Positions 1 through 5,242 are shown, numbered from the stretch's first letter. The stretch: DNA of 8,359 nt from Demequinaceae bacterium UBA4004 (GCA_002384765.1 DGBM01000280.1:1-8359), one strand, 5' to 3'. Notes: generated by a model not told the origin, from the letters alone. A program made the numbers and translations.

Positions 1-552
1 CTCGTAGGCGAGGCCCTTGTCGTACAGCTGCTTGAAGCCCCAGATCACGGACTCCATGAAGGTGACGTCGAGCGTCTTGTAGTCGTTCTCAAAGTCCACC
101 CAGCGGGCCTGACGCGTGACGTAACTTTCCCACTCGTCGGTGTACTTCAGCACCGATTCGCGGCACGCCTGGTTGAAGGCGGCAATGCCCATCTCGTCGA
201 TCTGAGACTTGTCGGTGATTCCCAGGATGCGCTCGGCCTCAAGTTCCGCGGGCAGCCCGTGCGTGTCCCACCCGAAGCGGCGCTCGACCTTCTTGCCGCG
301 CATCGTCTCGAAGCGGGGGACGACGTCCTTGGCGTACCCCGTCAGCAGGTGGCCGTAATGCGGCAGTCCATTCGCGAAGGGGGGGCCGTCGTAGAAGACG
401 AACTCCTCTGCGTCGTCTCGATTGTCGATCGATGCCTGGAAGGTGCCGTCGGCCTTCCAGTACGCCAGCACATCCTCCTCGAGGGAGGGGAAACTGGGCG
501 ACGGAGACACCTCTCCGGCCGGACGATGCAGGGGGTAACGGGCGTCGCTCAC
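1..552 (-). CDS. ileS: Isoleucyl-tRNA synthetase, N-terminal part (cut by window edge)
   Basis: Cytoplasmic class I aminoacyl-tRNA synthetase that charges tRNA-Ile with isoleucine. The window holds the first 184 codons; the gene runs off the left edge. The Rossmann catalytic core is plain: [18 protein letters not shown] (residues 53-70) carries the HIGH-type motif as HYGH (66-69), followed by FGWDTHGLP (93-101), both typical of IleRS. The GLPHYGH form fits the eukaryote-like IleRS2 branch rather than the E. coli type, which usually reads IHIGH. The start is GTG at 552-550: it has a purine-rich Shine-Dalgarno AAAGGAAG (564-557) four bases upstream, and the protein begins [11 protein letters not shown] tRNA-responsive leader lies directly upstream. 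The KMSKS and editing domains lie outside the window. Confidence 0.97.
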   Translation of the reverse strand, partial: MSDARYPLHRPAGEVSPSPSFPSLEEDVLAYWKADGTFQASIDNRDDAEEFVFYDGPPFANGLPHYGHLLTGYAKDVVPRFETMRGKKVERRFGWDTHGLPAELEAERILGITDKSQIDEMGIAAFNQACRESVLKYTDEWESYVTRQARWVDFENDYKTLDVTFMESVIWGFKQLYDKGLAYE

Positions 553-556
553 GGGG

Positions 557-564
557 CTTCCTTT
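557..564 (-). promoter_or_regulatory. Shine-Dalgarno of ileS, target of T-box sequestration
   Basis: On the minus strand the sequence AAAGGAAG precedes the GTG start by four bases and fixes the ileS start. Extended by one base, AAGGAAGC (563-556) can pair with GCUUCUU at 644-638, which is the 3' arm of the antisequestrator in the leader. The site is therefore both the ribosome binding site and the switch point of the riboswitch. Confidence 0.8.
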
Positions 565-617
565 GGCTATGCGTGCGGTGGTGCGTGCGTCTACTCAACG
601 GTGCGAGGACGCTCCGT

Positions 618-640
618 CTCAAGGGACCATGTCCCTCAAG
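618..640 (-). promoter_or_regulatory. Ten-pair hairpin between antisequestrator and ileS start
   Basis: On the minus strand CUUGAGGGAC (640-631) pairs with GUCCCUUGAG (627-618) across an AUG triloop, using two G-U pairs. Its 5' arm shares the CUU at 640-638 with the anti-Shine-Dalgarno GCUUCUU (644-638), so complete formation of both structures is mutually exclusive. It has no following U-tract, so it is probably part of the switch expression platform rather than a terminator. Confidence 0.55.
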
Positions 641-817
641 AAGCGTTGCGCGGTACCACCTCGCTTGCCCGCCGTCCCGTGACGGGACAGCCGACCTCTC
701 ATGCCGCCGCTTCCACGGAGGCGCCGCTGTGACGGGCTGCCCGTGCGGTTCTACTGAGGCTGACGCCCGTTCTTCCGCAAGCTCTCCGGTGATTACCGGG
801 TCGATGCTGGTGGCTCA

Positions 818-823
818 AGTGTA
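818..823 (-). promoter_or_regulatory. -10 box of the ileS leader promoter
   Basis: TACACT on the minus strand matches the actinobacterial TANNNT -10 consensus. Transcription would start near 811, about a dozen bases before stem I of the T-box, which is the expected geometry. No good -35 hexamer is visible in the G-rich sequence upstream. Confidence 0.5.
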
Positions 824-862
824 CGCGAGGCGCGACACCCCTCCCCCGAAAGGGCGCCGCAC

Positions 863-892
863 CGCGCGCCGCGCCTCGTCCTCGGGCGCGCG
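863..892. repeat. GC-rich inverted repeat between divergent ileS and VOC promoters
   Basis: CGCGCGCC (863-870) and GGCGCGCG (885-892) are perfect eight-base inverted arms around a 14-base spacer. The dyad lies between the putative ileS -10 (818-823) and the putative VOC-gene -10 (907-912). It could be an operator, but low-complexity CpG sequence in a GC-rich genome gives such arms by chance. Confidence 0.3.
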
Positions 893-906
893 TCCGCTCC
901 GCAAAG

Positions 907-912
907 TACGCT
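907..912 (+). promoter_or_regulatory. Possible -10 box for the VOC gene
   Basis: TACGCT fits TANNNT and would place a transcript start near 919, giving a leader of about 30 bases that includes the GGAAAGG ribosome site (936-942). No -35 match is seen 16-18 bases upstream, so the call rests on one hexamer and its position. Confidence 0.3.
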
Positions 913-949
913 CAGGGAGTCCGAACTGTCCCAACGGAAAGGTCGCGTC

Positions 950-1330
950 ATGCTCGCAACATCAGAGGGTCTGAGCAGCTTCTCGATCGACAACCTCGCG
1001 GCCGCACGCGAGTTCTACGGGGGAACGCTTGGTCTCAAGGTGGTCGAGGAGCACGGCATGCTGCGCATCAAACTGGGCGTGGGCCCCTGGGTGTTGGCCT
1101 ATCCCAAGGAAGACCATGTACCCGCCGCGCACACGGTGATCATGTTCCCGGTGAGCGATCTGCCCGCCGAGGTGTCGGCCCTCACCGCGGCCGGCGTGCA
1201 ATTCGAGATGCTTCCCGGCGTGAGACCTGACGGCATCATGCCCGGCGACGGACACGGACCGGACAACTCGTGGTTCAAGGATCCGGCCGGCAACTGGCTG
1301 TCCGTGATGGAGTCGCCGTCGAAGAAGTAG
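950..1330 (+). CDS. VOC/glyoxalase-fold family protein
   Basis: A 126-residue cytoplasmic protein of the vicinal-oxygen-chelate fold (glyoxalase, bleomycin-resistance and dioxygenase relatives). Two beta-alpha-beta modules are visible: FSIDNLAAAREFYGGTLGLK (11-30) has the family's strand-helix-FY-LG pattern, and the second module runs from HTVIMFPVSDLPAEVSAL (61-78) to the C-terminal FKDPAGNWLSVME (109-121), which closely follows the usual FxDPxGNxxxLxE ending. H61 and E121 are plausible metal ligands. The first-strand ligand position holds S12 rather than His, so metal use is uncertain. The ATG start is supported by GGAAAGG (936-942) with a seven-base spacer. The next gene starts 14 bases after the stop, suggesting one transcript. 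The substrate cannot be read from sequence. Confidence 0.88.
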   Translation: MLATSEGLSSFSIDNLAAAREFYGGTLGLKVVEEHGMLRIKLGVGPWVLAYPKEDHVPAAHTVIMFPVSDLPAEVSALTAAGVQFEMLPGVRPDGIMPGDGHGPDNSWFKDPAGNWLSVMESPSKK

Positions 1331-1344
1331 CCTCGGGCGTCACG

Positions 1345-1659
1345 ATGACCCCGCAGGTCCAGGCAACCCCTGACACGCTCGCGGTACTCGACGTGTTGTG
1401 GGCCAACGACGCCGACGGCGGGCGAATGCCGGTCGCCAAGCACGCCGCCATGGACCGCCTGCGCGCATCGGGCCAGCCGCGGGCCGCCGCACTTGTTGAC
1501 GGCCTTGCAGACAGCGGCGGGATCCTCGATGAATTCGCCGTCAATGATGCCTTCTTGGCCGCGCACCTCGAATTGGCACGGCTCAGCGAGTTTGTGCACG
1601 TGCCGCAGCGCATGGCCCACTCATTGCGACCCATCGTCGAACGCCTTCGCGAACGCTGA
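1345..1659 (+). CDS. Hypothetical protein, 104 residues, small and alpha-helical
   Basis: I do not recognise this family. The protein has no Cys, no signal peptide and no membrane segment. It looks mostly helical, with runs such as VAKHAAMDRLRASGQP and an amphipathic C-terminal helix ending RPIVERLRER. The ATG at 1345 follows the VOC stop by 14 bases, and the codons keep the high-GC third positions expected of real coding sequence here. No clear Shine-Dalgarno precedes it, so translation probably depends on coupling to the upstream gene. An in-frame GTG at 1270 would add 25 residues but these would lie wholly within the VOC gene, so I prefer the later start. A frame-broken membrane gene begins 10 bases after its stop. 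Confidence 0.6.
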   Translation: MTPQVQATPDTLAVLDVLWANDADGGRMPVAKHAAMDRLRASGQPRAAALVDGLADSGGILDEFAVNDAFLAAHLELARLSEFVHVPQRMAHSLRPIVERLRER

Positions 1660-1669
1660 AGACCCTCCG

Positions 1670-2183
1670 GTGTCGTTTCGCATCGGCGACACGCTTTCAC
1701 CGCCTCCGAACTGTGGGAGCGCGCCACTGCAGGCACAGCAACGAACTACCATCTGCGCTGCGACGCCGTGACACACCTCTTCCCGAGGCCCGAGCAGATC
1801 GTGCGGCCGATCATGGGCATGCGCGCGGACCTGGGGCGCGACGGGCGAGTGCACCATCGCGGTATCGAGGTCAAGGGCGCGATGCGCGGCATGGTGACGC
1901 TCGCGGTGCTGATGACTCCCGTAGGGATCGTGTGTGCGCTCGACGCACCGTCTTCCCCGCACGGTTCGCGGTGTACATGCGCGCCAATGAGGCGGCGCTG
2001 TGGCTGTGGTTCCCTATCGCTCTGCTTGCGCTCGTCAGCTTCCTAGTCACGCGGTTGTCTCCGTGGCAGGTGCGATCCAACGTGAATTCCATGATCTTCA
2101 GCATGCTCGAACTCTTCCGGCCACTCGTGGCCAGCGCGGGAATCGTCATCGCGGCGGTGGCGACGACCGGCTCGTTCGGGTGA
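1670..2183 (+). pseudogene. Frame-shifted small membrane protein gene
   Basis: Coding-like sequence changes frame twice. A GTG at 1670 opens VSFRIGDT. From about 1696 the plausible reading moves to the next frame (FTASELWERATAG, then VTHLFPRPEQIVRPIMGMRADLG and so on to MRGMVTLAVLMTPVGIVCAL). From about 1945-1960 it moves again to RFAVYMRANEAALWLWFPIAL, ending TTGSFG and TGA at 2183. Each change is what one lost base would produce. Rejoined, the product would be about 171 residues: a soluble N-terminal half, a hydrophobic stretch near MVTLAVLMTPVGIVCAL, a membrane segment ALWLWFPIALLALVSFLV and a last one PLVASAGIVIAAVATTG. I recognise no family. Alternatives are base-calling errors in an intact gene, or two overlapping ORFs with starts at 1768 (GTG) and 1932 (GTG). 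The first shift is less certain than the second. Confidence 0.5.
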
Positions 2184-2202
2184 CGATCGACGAGCTCGCC
2201 CC

Positions 2203-2721
2203 TCAGTCAGCGATCTTGAAGTCCAGCCTGACGTGCTGTCGGGACGCGCGCGGCTCCCGAGCGGGATCCGTGAGCAGCGTCTCAAGCCGGGCCACGAAGG
2301 TGTTGCCCGTCTCGTCCCGCAACCGTTCGATCTCGAACCCCTGCGCGGCACACCACGTGGTCAACGTCAGGTTGGCCTTCACCCCATGGTTCATGTGCGT
2401 CATGGTCGCGTACCGCCCGGCGGGGACCACGTCGGCGACGATCCGGTCATCCTGGGCGGATTCAGCGGCGGCGATCGCCTCCTCGGAGCTAGCGACGGGA
2501 ATCGCCACGGAGACCGTCGCCCGGTCAGACAGGTCGATCAGGTGGAGCCGCAGAAACTGGGGGCCGGTGGCGTCGACAGGGTGGACCTGTAGCCACCGGG
2601 TGAGTTCCGTGCGCATCGCGGCGGTGTGGTTCGCAAGACCCTTGAACGGGACGCGATCCCGGAACGCCACGTAGGGCACGTCGGGACGTTGCACGATGGC
2701 CGGCTCGGAAACGATCTTCAT
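2203..2721 (-). CDS. GyrI-like / AraC-type effector-binding domain protein
   Basis: A 172-residue stand-alone small-molecule-binding domain of the GyrI-like (SHS2, BmrR C-terminal) type. Supporting features are the N-terminal strand VQRPDVPYVAFRDRV (10-24), the helix with QFLRLHLIDL (55-64), the repeat strand VADVVPAGRYATMTHMNHG (95-113) with the family's PxGxYA turn, and a C-terminal VRLDFKIAD. There is no DNA-binding domain, so it would act as a ligand-binding or sequestering protein in the cytoplasm rather than a regulator by itself. ATG at 2721 is chosen because the fold begins there; an in-frame TTG at 2733 would add four residues. Neither has a clear Shine-Dalgarno. It is divergent from the MFS transporter, consistent with a role in drug or metabolite handling, but that link is inference. 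Confidence 0.8.
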   Translation of the reverse strand: MKIVSEPAIVQRPDVPYVAFRDRVPFKGLANHTAAMRTELTRWLQVHPVDATGPQFLRLHLIDLSDRATVSVAIPVASSEEAIAAAESAQDDRIVADVVPAGRYATMTHMNHGVKANLTLTTWCAAQGFEIERLRDETGNTFVARLETLLTDPAREPRASRQHVRLDFKIAD

Positions 2722-2753
2722 GAGGCGAGTCAACCATTTCTGAGTCGGTCACG

Positions 2754-2759
2754 TATCTA
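2754..2759 (-). promoter_or_regulatory. Possible -10 box for the GyrI-like gene
   Basis: TAGATA on the minus strand would start a transcript near 2747 with a leader of about 26 bases. It is the only AT-leaning hexamer in a suitable place, but no -35 match lies at the right distance. Confidence 0.3.
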
Positions 2760-2839
2760 CCATCCCCCTCACCGCACCCAGTTGACGGAAACAATCGCTC
2801 GTGCCATTCGTTGACACCGCAGGGCCGTCATATCGATGC

Positions 2840-2878
2840 CTTGCGCACCGGAGCGCGCACGTGAGCCGCTCCGGCAAG
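2840..2878 (+). promoter_or_regulatory. Strong hairpin in the leader of the MFS gene
   Basis: CCGGAGCG (2848-2855) and CGCTCCGG (2867-2874) are perfect eight-base arms around an 11-base loop that contains CACGTG. Flanking CTTG (2840-2843) and CAAG (2875-2878) extend the stem beyond a one-sided CGCA bulge. If translation starts at TTG 2929 the hairpin lies wholly in the 5' leader, about 40 bases before the ribosome site. It could be an attenuator, an RNA stability element or an operator in the DNA. Confidence 0.45.
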
Positions 2879-2928
2879 TCGGATCGCTCTCCCTATCTTC
2901 TGCACCGCATGACCCATGGAGTACCCGC

Positions 2929-4488
2929 TTGATCGACACGCGTGAAAGGGTCGTTGACGACGATCCCGACCCCACCCGAGAGCTTCCTCAGGTAACCCAC
3001 CTGGACGCTCTTGACGCTACGCCCAAGGGAGGCGTAGACCCTTACGACGACGTCACGACGGCGTCGATGCCGATCGTCGCGGGTGCCAGCACCGTCGTCA
3101 TCGACGACGCCGACTCCGGGACCCGGTCCATCGAGGCGCTGACGCTGTCGCCATTGCGCTCCAAGCTCGCACTGGCGACCCTCGCTACGGCGGCTTTCGC
3201 GTTCGGTGCCAATGAGGCGTCGATCGTGGCATTGAGCCAGTCGATCTCCACGGGACTTGCCGTGCCGATCGCATCCATCGGGCTCATAGCGACAGTGTTT
3301 GCCCTCACGGTCGTCGTCGTATCGACGCCGCTCACCCTGCTCACCTCGAGGGCCAGCAAGCGGCTCACGCTGTCCATCACGGTCGGCGTGTGGACCGTGG
3401 GAGTCCTCATCACCGCCCTCTCGCAGAGCCTGGTCCACCTTGCCGGCGGCCGCATCGTCTCCGCGGCCGCGCACGCCCTGTTCTGGGCGCTCGTCGCACC
3501 CGCTGCGGTGAGTCTGTTTGCTCCCCATCTGCGCGCCCGCACCGTGACCCGCATCATGGTCGGGTCGGCCGCCGCGGGCGTCGTGGGCACTCCGCTCGTC
3601 ACGCTCAGCGGCACCTCTTTCGGTTGGCACGCACCATATTGGGGCCTGGCCGCGCTGGGCGTCTTGCTGACGGCAGCGCTGGCAATCGTGCTACCCGGCG
3701 ATTCGCGTGCCGCGAGTGGAGTTCGCGCTCCACACACACGCGGCGACATTCCGTCACGTCGGATGTTCGCCAAGGTCGTCGGTGTCGCCTTCACGGCCAC
3801 CGTGGGGATGAGCGTCAGCTGGACGTACATCGTGCCCTTCTACACCATCCAGGCGGGACTCAGCTCGGCGAGCATTCCCGGTCTCTTCGCGTTGGGAGGC
3901 ATCGTCGCGGTGGCGACCACCCTGGCCGTCACCCGATTGCTTGCGCGCAATGTCGTGCAAGCGGTGAGAGCGGGGCTCGCGTTGCTCGCCGCAGCGTGGG
4001 GGCTGCTCGCCGTCGCGACCCCGTGGTCCGCGATCGCCGCCCAGGTGCTACAGGCTGCCGGGTGGGCGGCGCTACTTGCCGCACTGCTGAACTGGGCGAT
4101 GCGGCACACACCCTGGCGCACGGACGTGGGAGCAAGCATGTACTCGGTTGCGGTGAACCTCGGCGCGGCCGTGGGACCGGTGCTGGGCGCGACGATCGTC
4201 TCCACCTGGGGCACGCGCGCGTTGCCCTTGGCGTCGCTCGCGATGACCATCCTTGCGGTCGCCATCACCACCACCGTGGACACCTACACCCTGAGGCAGC
4301 TGAGCGTCCCGCGACGACTGCGGGTCGCCCTCCAGGCGCGATTCGCACTTCGAGAGCGGCGCCGGGCATGGGCCCGACGTACGCGCCCGGCGGCCATGAC
4401 GCCGCGCGGCCGAGCCGTCGCGTTCACGAGGGGCGCCGCGAAGGCTCGGCACGCGCTTCGCGAGCGCACGGTGCGCGTAGGTCGCTGA
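2929..4488 (+). CDS. Major facilitator superfamily (DHA1/AraJ-like) efflux transporter
   Basis: An inner-membrane secondary transporter of 519 residues with about 12 hydrophobic segments between residues 80 and 455, arranged as two six-helix halves joined by a polar loop near GDSRAASGVRAPHTRGDIPS. The first half resembles AraJ/PbuE-like drug or sugar efflux carriers; the motif-A loop is degenerate (LLTSRASKRLTL). The likely solute is a drug or metabolite exported with protons; specificity cannot be read. I chose TTG 2929 because GGAG (2918-2921) lies seven bases upstream and the preceding codons lack strong third-position GC bias. ATG 2836 is in frame and would add 31 residues including the leader hairpin. 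The tails are odd: an acidic N-terminal stretch (16 Asp/Glu in about 70 residues) and a C-terminal tail of about 65 residues with about 20 Arg. Confidence 0.85.
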   Translation: MIDTRERVVDDDPDPTRELPQVTHLDALDATPKGGVDPYDDVTTASMPIVAGASTVVIDDADSGTRSIEALTLSPLRSKLALATLATAAFAFGANEASIVALSQSISTGLAVPIASIGLIATVFALTVVVVSTPLTLLTSRASKRLTLSITVGVWTVGVLITALSQSLVHLAGGRIVSAAAHALFWALVAPAAVSLFAPHLRARTVTRIMVGSAAAGVVGTPLVTLSGTSFGWHAPYWGLAALGVLLTAALAIVLPGDSRAASGVRAPHTRGDIPSRRMFAKVVGVAFTATVGMSVSWTYIVPFYTIQAGLSSASIPGLFALGGIVAVATTLAVTRLLARNVVQAVRAGLALLAAAWGLLAVATPWSAIAAQVLQAAGWAALLAALLNWAMRHTPWRTDVGASMYSVAVNLGAAVGPVLGATIVSTWGTRALPLASLAMTILAVAITTTVDTYTLRQLSVPRRLRVALQARFALRERRRAWARRTRPAAMTPRGRAVAFTRGAAKARHALRERTVRVGR

Positions 4489-4511
4489 CGCTGCCGGTGT
4501 GAGCCAGCCCT

Positions 4512-4555
4512 GTGCCGGGCCGGTGCGTCCCCCCGTTGCCGCGCCGACCCGGCAC
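4512..4555. terminator. Bidirectional hairpin between convergent genes
   Basis: GTGCCGGG (4512-4519) pairs with CCCGGCAC (4548-4555). Past one C-A mismatch, seven more pairs (4521-4527 with 4540-4546, one G-U) continue the stem to a 12-base loop. The hairpin sits between the stops of the MFS gene (4488) and the winged-helix gene (4573), so it can end both transcripts. Neither side has a U-tract, as is common for actinobacterial terminators. Confidence 0.65.
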
Positions 4556-4572
4556 CGCACCTTGTGCAAGGG

Positions 4573-5103
4573 TCAGTGGTCGGCGCGCGGTACCCCTGGT
4601 GACGCGGGTATCACGGCGAGCGTGACAATCATGGCGGTCGAAGCGTCGGGAATCTCGCCGCCTGCCTCGTCAAGGTGCGCGTCGAGCCGATTCTTGAGTT
4701 CCGCAACTTGATCGCTGCTGACGTACACAACTTCGCGCCGCAAGTGCGCCTCGTGGGGGCGCCAGTCGGGGCTGGCGGCCCATTGTGCGGCGTCGACGGA
4801 CAGCGCCCGCGCGATCATGTCCGCGGCGGCGACAAAGCCGTGTCCGGTGGCGGTCGCATGCCCTGGGTCGGCCGGATTCACGACTCGGTACACGCGCTCC
4901 ATGGCACCTCCGCGCTGGCGGCGCTTCACGACCGCGATGATTCCGGCGTCGACCAGGCGCGTTATCGCGCGGTAGAGCGAGGCCTGCGCCACGTCAGGCA
5001 TTCTCGTGCGCAGTTCCTTGGTGGTGAGGTCGTCCACGCCCAAAGCAAGAACCACTCTCATCCTCACTGGATGCAATAGCACTTGTGACTGGCTGTTCCC
5101 CAC
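4573..5103 (-). CDS. Winged helix-turn-helix transcriptional regulator (ArsR/PadR-like)
   Basis: A 176-residue cytoplasmic DNA-binding protein. The N-terminal winged helix is clear: LLHPVRMRVVLAL (9-21), then LTTKELRTRMPDVAQASLYRAITRLVDAGII (26-56), with ASLYRAITRL as recognition helix, and a basic wing VKRRQRGGAMERVYRV (59-74). The C-terminal hundred residues (GFVAAADMIARAL, ..., DQVAELKNRLDAHLDEAG) look helical and probably dimerise or bind an effector; I see no Cys metal site. The start is GTG 5103. No ribosome site precedes it, but TACAAT (5116-5111) ends seven bases upstream, so the mRNA is probably leaderless. A palindrome covers this -10 box and the start codon, suggesting autorepression. 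The upstream methyltransferase-like gene has the same orientation, 139 bp away. The targets are unknown. Confidence 0.85.
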   Translation of the reverse strand: MGNSQSQVLLHPVRMRVVLALGVDDLTTKELRTRMPDVAQASLYRAITRLVDAGIIAVVKRRQRGGAMERVYRVVNPADPGHATATGHGFVAAADMIARALSVDAAQWAASPDWRPHEAHLRREVVYVSSDQVAELKNRLDAHLDEAGGEIPDASTAMIVTLAVIPASPGVPRADH

Positions 5104-5116
5104 AATTCGTATTGTA
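5102..5116 (-). promoter_or_regulatory. Leaderless promoter with overlapping palindromic operator candidate
   Basis: The -10 box TACAAT (5116-5111, minus strand) is followed by seven bases and the GTG start of the regulator, so transcription should begin at or next to the G of the start codon. ACAAT (5102-5106) and ATTGT (5111-5115) form a perfect inverted repeat around TCGT that overlaps both the -10 box and the start codon. A protein bound there would block the promoter; the adjacent winged-helix protein is the natural candidate. No good -35 is seen. Confidence 0.55.
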
Positions 5117-5146
5117 GGGAATCGACACCTATCCCAAGTGCCAATG

Positions 5147-5168
5147 GTGAATTGCTATTCATATTCAC
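5147..5168. repeat. Inverted repeat GTGAAT-N10-ATTCAC in AT-rich intergenic DNA
   Basis: GTGAAT (5147-5152) and ATTCAC (5163-5168) are perfect six-base arms around 10 bases, so their centres are 16 bp apart, about one and a half helical turns. It lies some 30 bp upstream of the regulator's -10 box, where a regulator or activator site could sit. No function is shown. Confidence 0.4.
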
Positions 5169-5175
5169 AAATGAT

Positions 5176-5195
5176 AATAACGAATGCCCGTTATT
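5176..5195. repeat. Inverted repeat AATAACG-N6-CGTTATT in AT-rich intergenic DNA
   Basis: AATAACG (5176-5182) and CGTTATT (5189-5195) are perfect seven-base arms around AATGCC, a 20-bp dyad with the size of a typical dimeric regulator site. AT-rich arms in such a GC-rich genome make chance less likely than for CpG repeats. It could also be read as the terminator region of the upstream minus-strand gene, but no U-tract follows. Confidence 0.45.
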
Positions 5196-5214
5196 GGCGT
5201 TTTGAGATGAAACA

Positions 5215-5226
5215 GGGCATATGCCC
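5215..5226. repeat. Perfect 12-bp palindrome downstream of the methyltransferase-like gene
   Basis: GGGCATATGCCC is self-complementary and lies 16 bp past the stop of the minus-strand methyltransferase-like gene. Read on that strand it can fold as GGGC-AUAU-GCCC followed by UGUUUC, so it may be a weak intrinsic terminator; it could equally be a protein site in the AT-rich patch. Confidence 0.35.
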
Positions 5227-5242
5227 CGTCGGGACGAGCGCG

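Larger units (their letters stand above)
553..811 (-). promoter_or_regulatory. Translational T-box riboswitch (ileS leader, ultra-short stem I)
   Basis: This minus-strand leader senses uncharged tRNA-Ile. Stem I is the ultra-short actinobacterial form: CCGGU (799-795) and ACCGG (790-786) close a four-base loop AAUC whose last three bases, 793-791, are the isoleucine specifier AUC, followed by the typical GAGCUUGCGGAAGAACGG stretch. Stem III is a nine-pair hairpin at 691-671. The T-box proper, AGGUGGUACCGCG (662-650), contains UGGU (658-655), which pairs with the tRNA NCCA end; the last U suits the A discriminator of tRNA-Ile. The antisequestrator closes as AGCG (665-662) with CGCU (645-642). 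There is no U-tract terminator. The arm GCUUCUU (644-638) can instead pair with the Shine-Dalgarno, which indicates control of translation initiation, as described for actinobacterial ileS. Confidence 0.93.

Noticed and set aside
1099..1736. Minus-strand open frames opposite the VOC and 104-residue genes.
   Set aside because: The plus-strand VOC motif pattern and its ribosome site are convincing, and the antisense products show no family features.
2811..2816. Exact TTGACA upstream of the MFS gene as a -35 box.
   Set aside because: No -10-like hexamer lies 16-18 bases downstream (the bases there read CGATGC). Without a partner it is not called as a promoter.
3390..4502. Long plus-strand open frame within the MFS gene.
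   Set aside because: It is an Arg/His/Gly-rich out-of-frame reading of the transporter, with no hydrophobic segments or recognisable motif.
5176..5195. Inverted repeats of the AT-rich patch as a transposon end or attachment site.
   Set aside because: There is no transposase or integrase, no target-site duplication and no second copy in the window.
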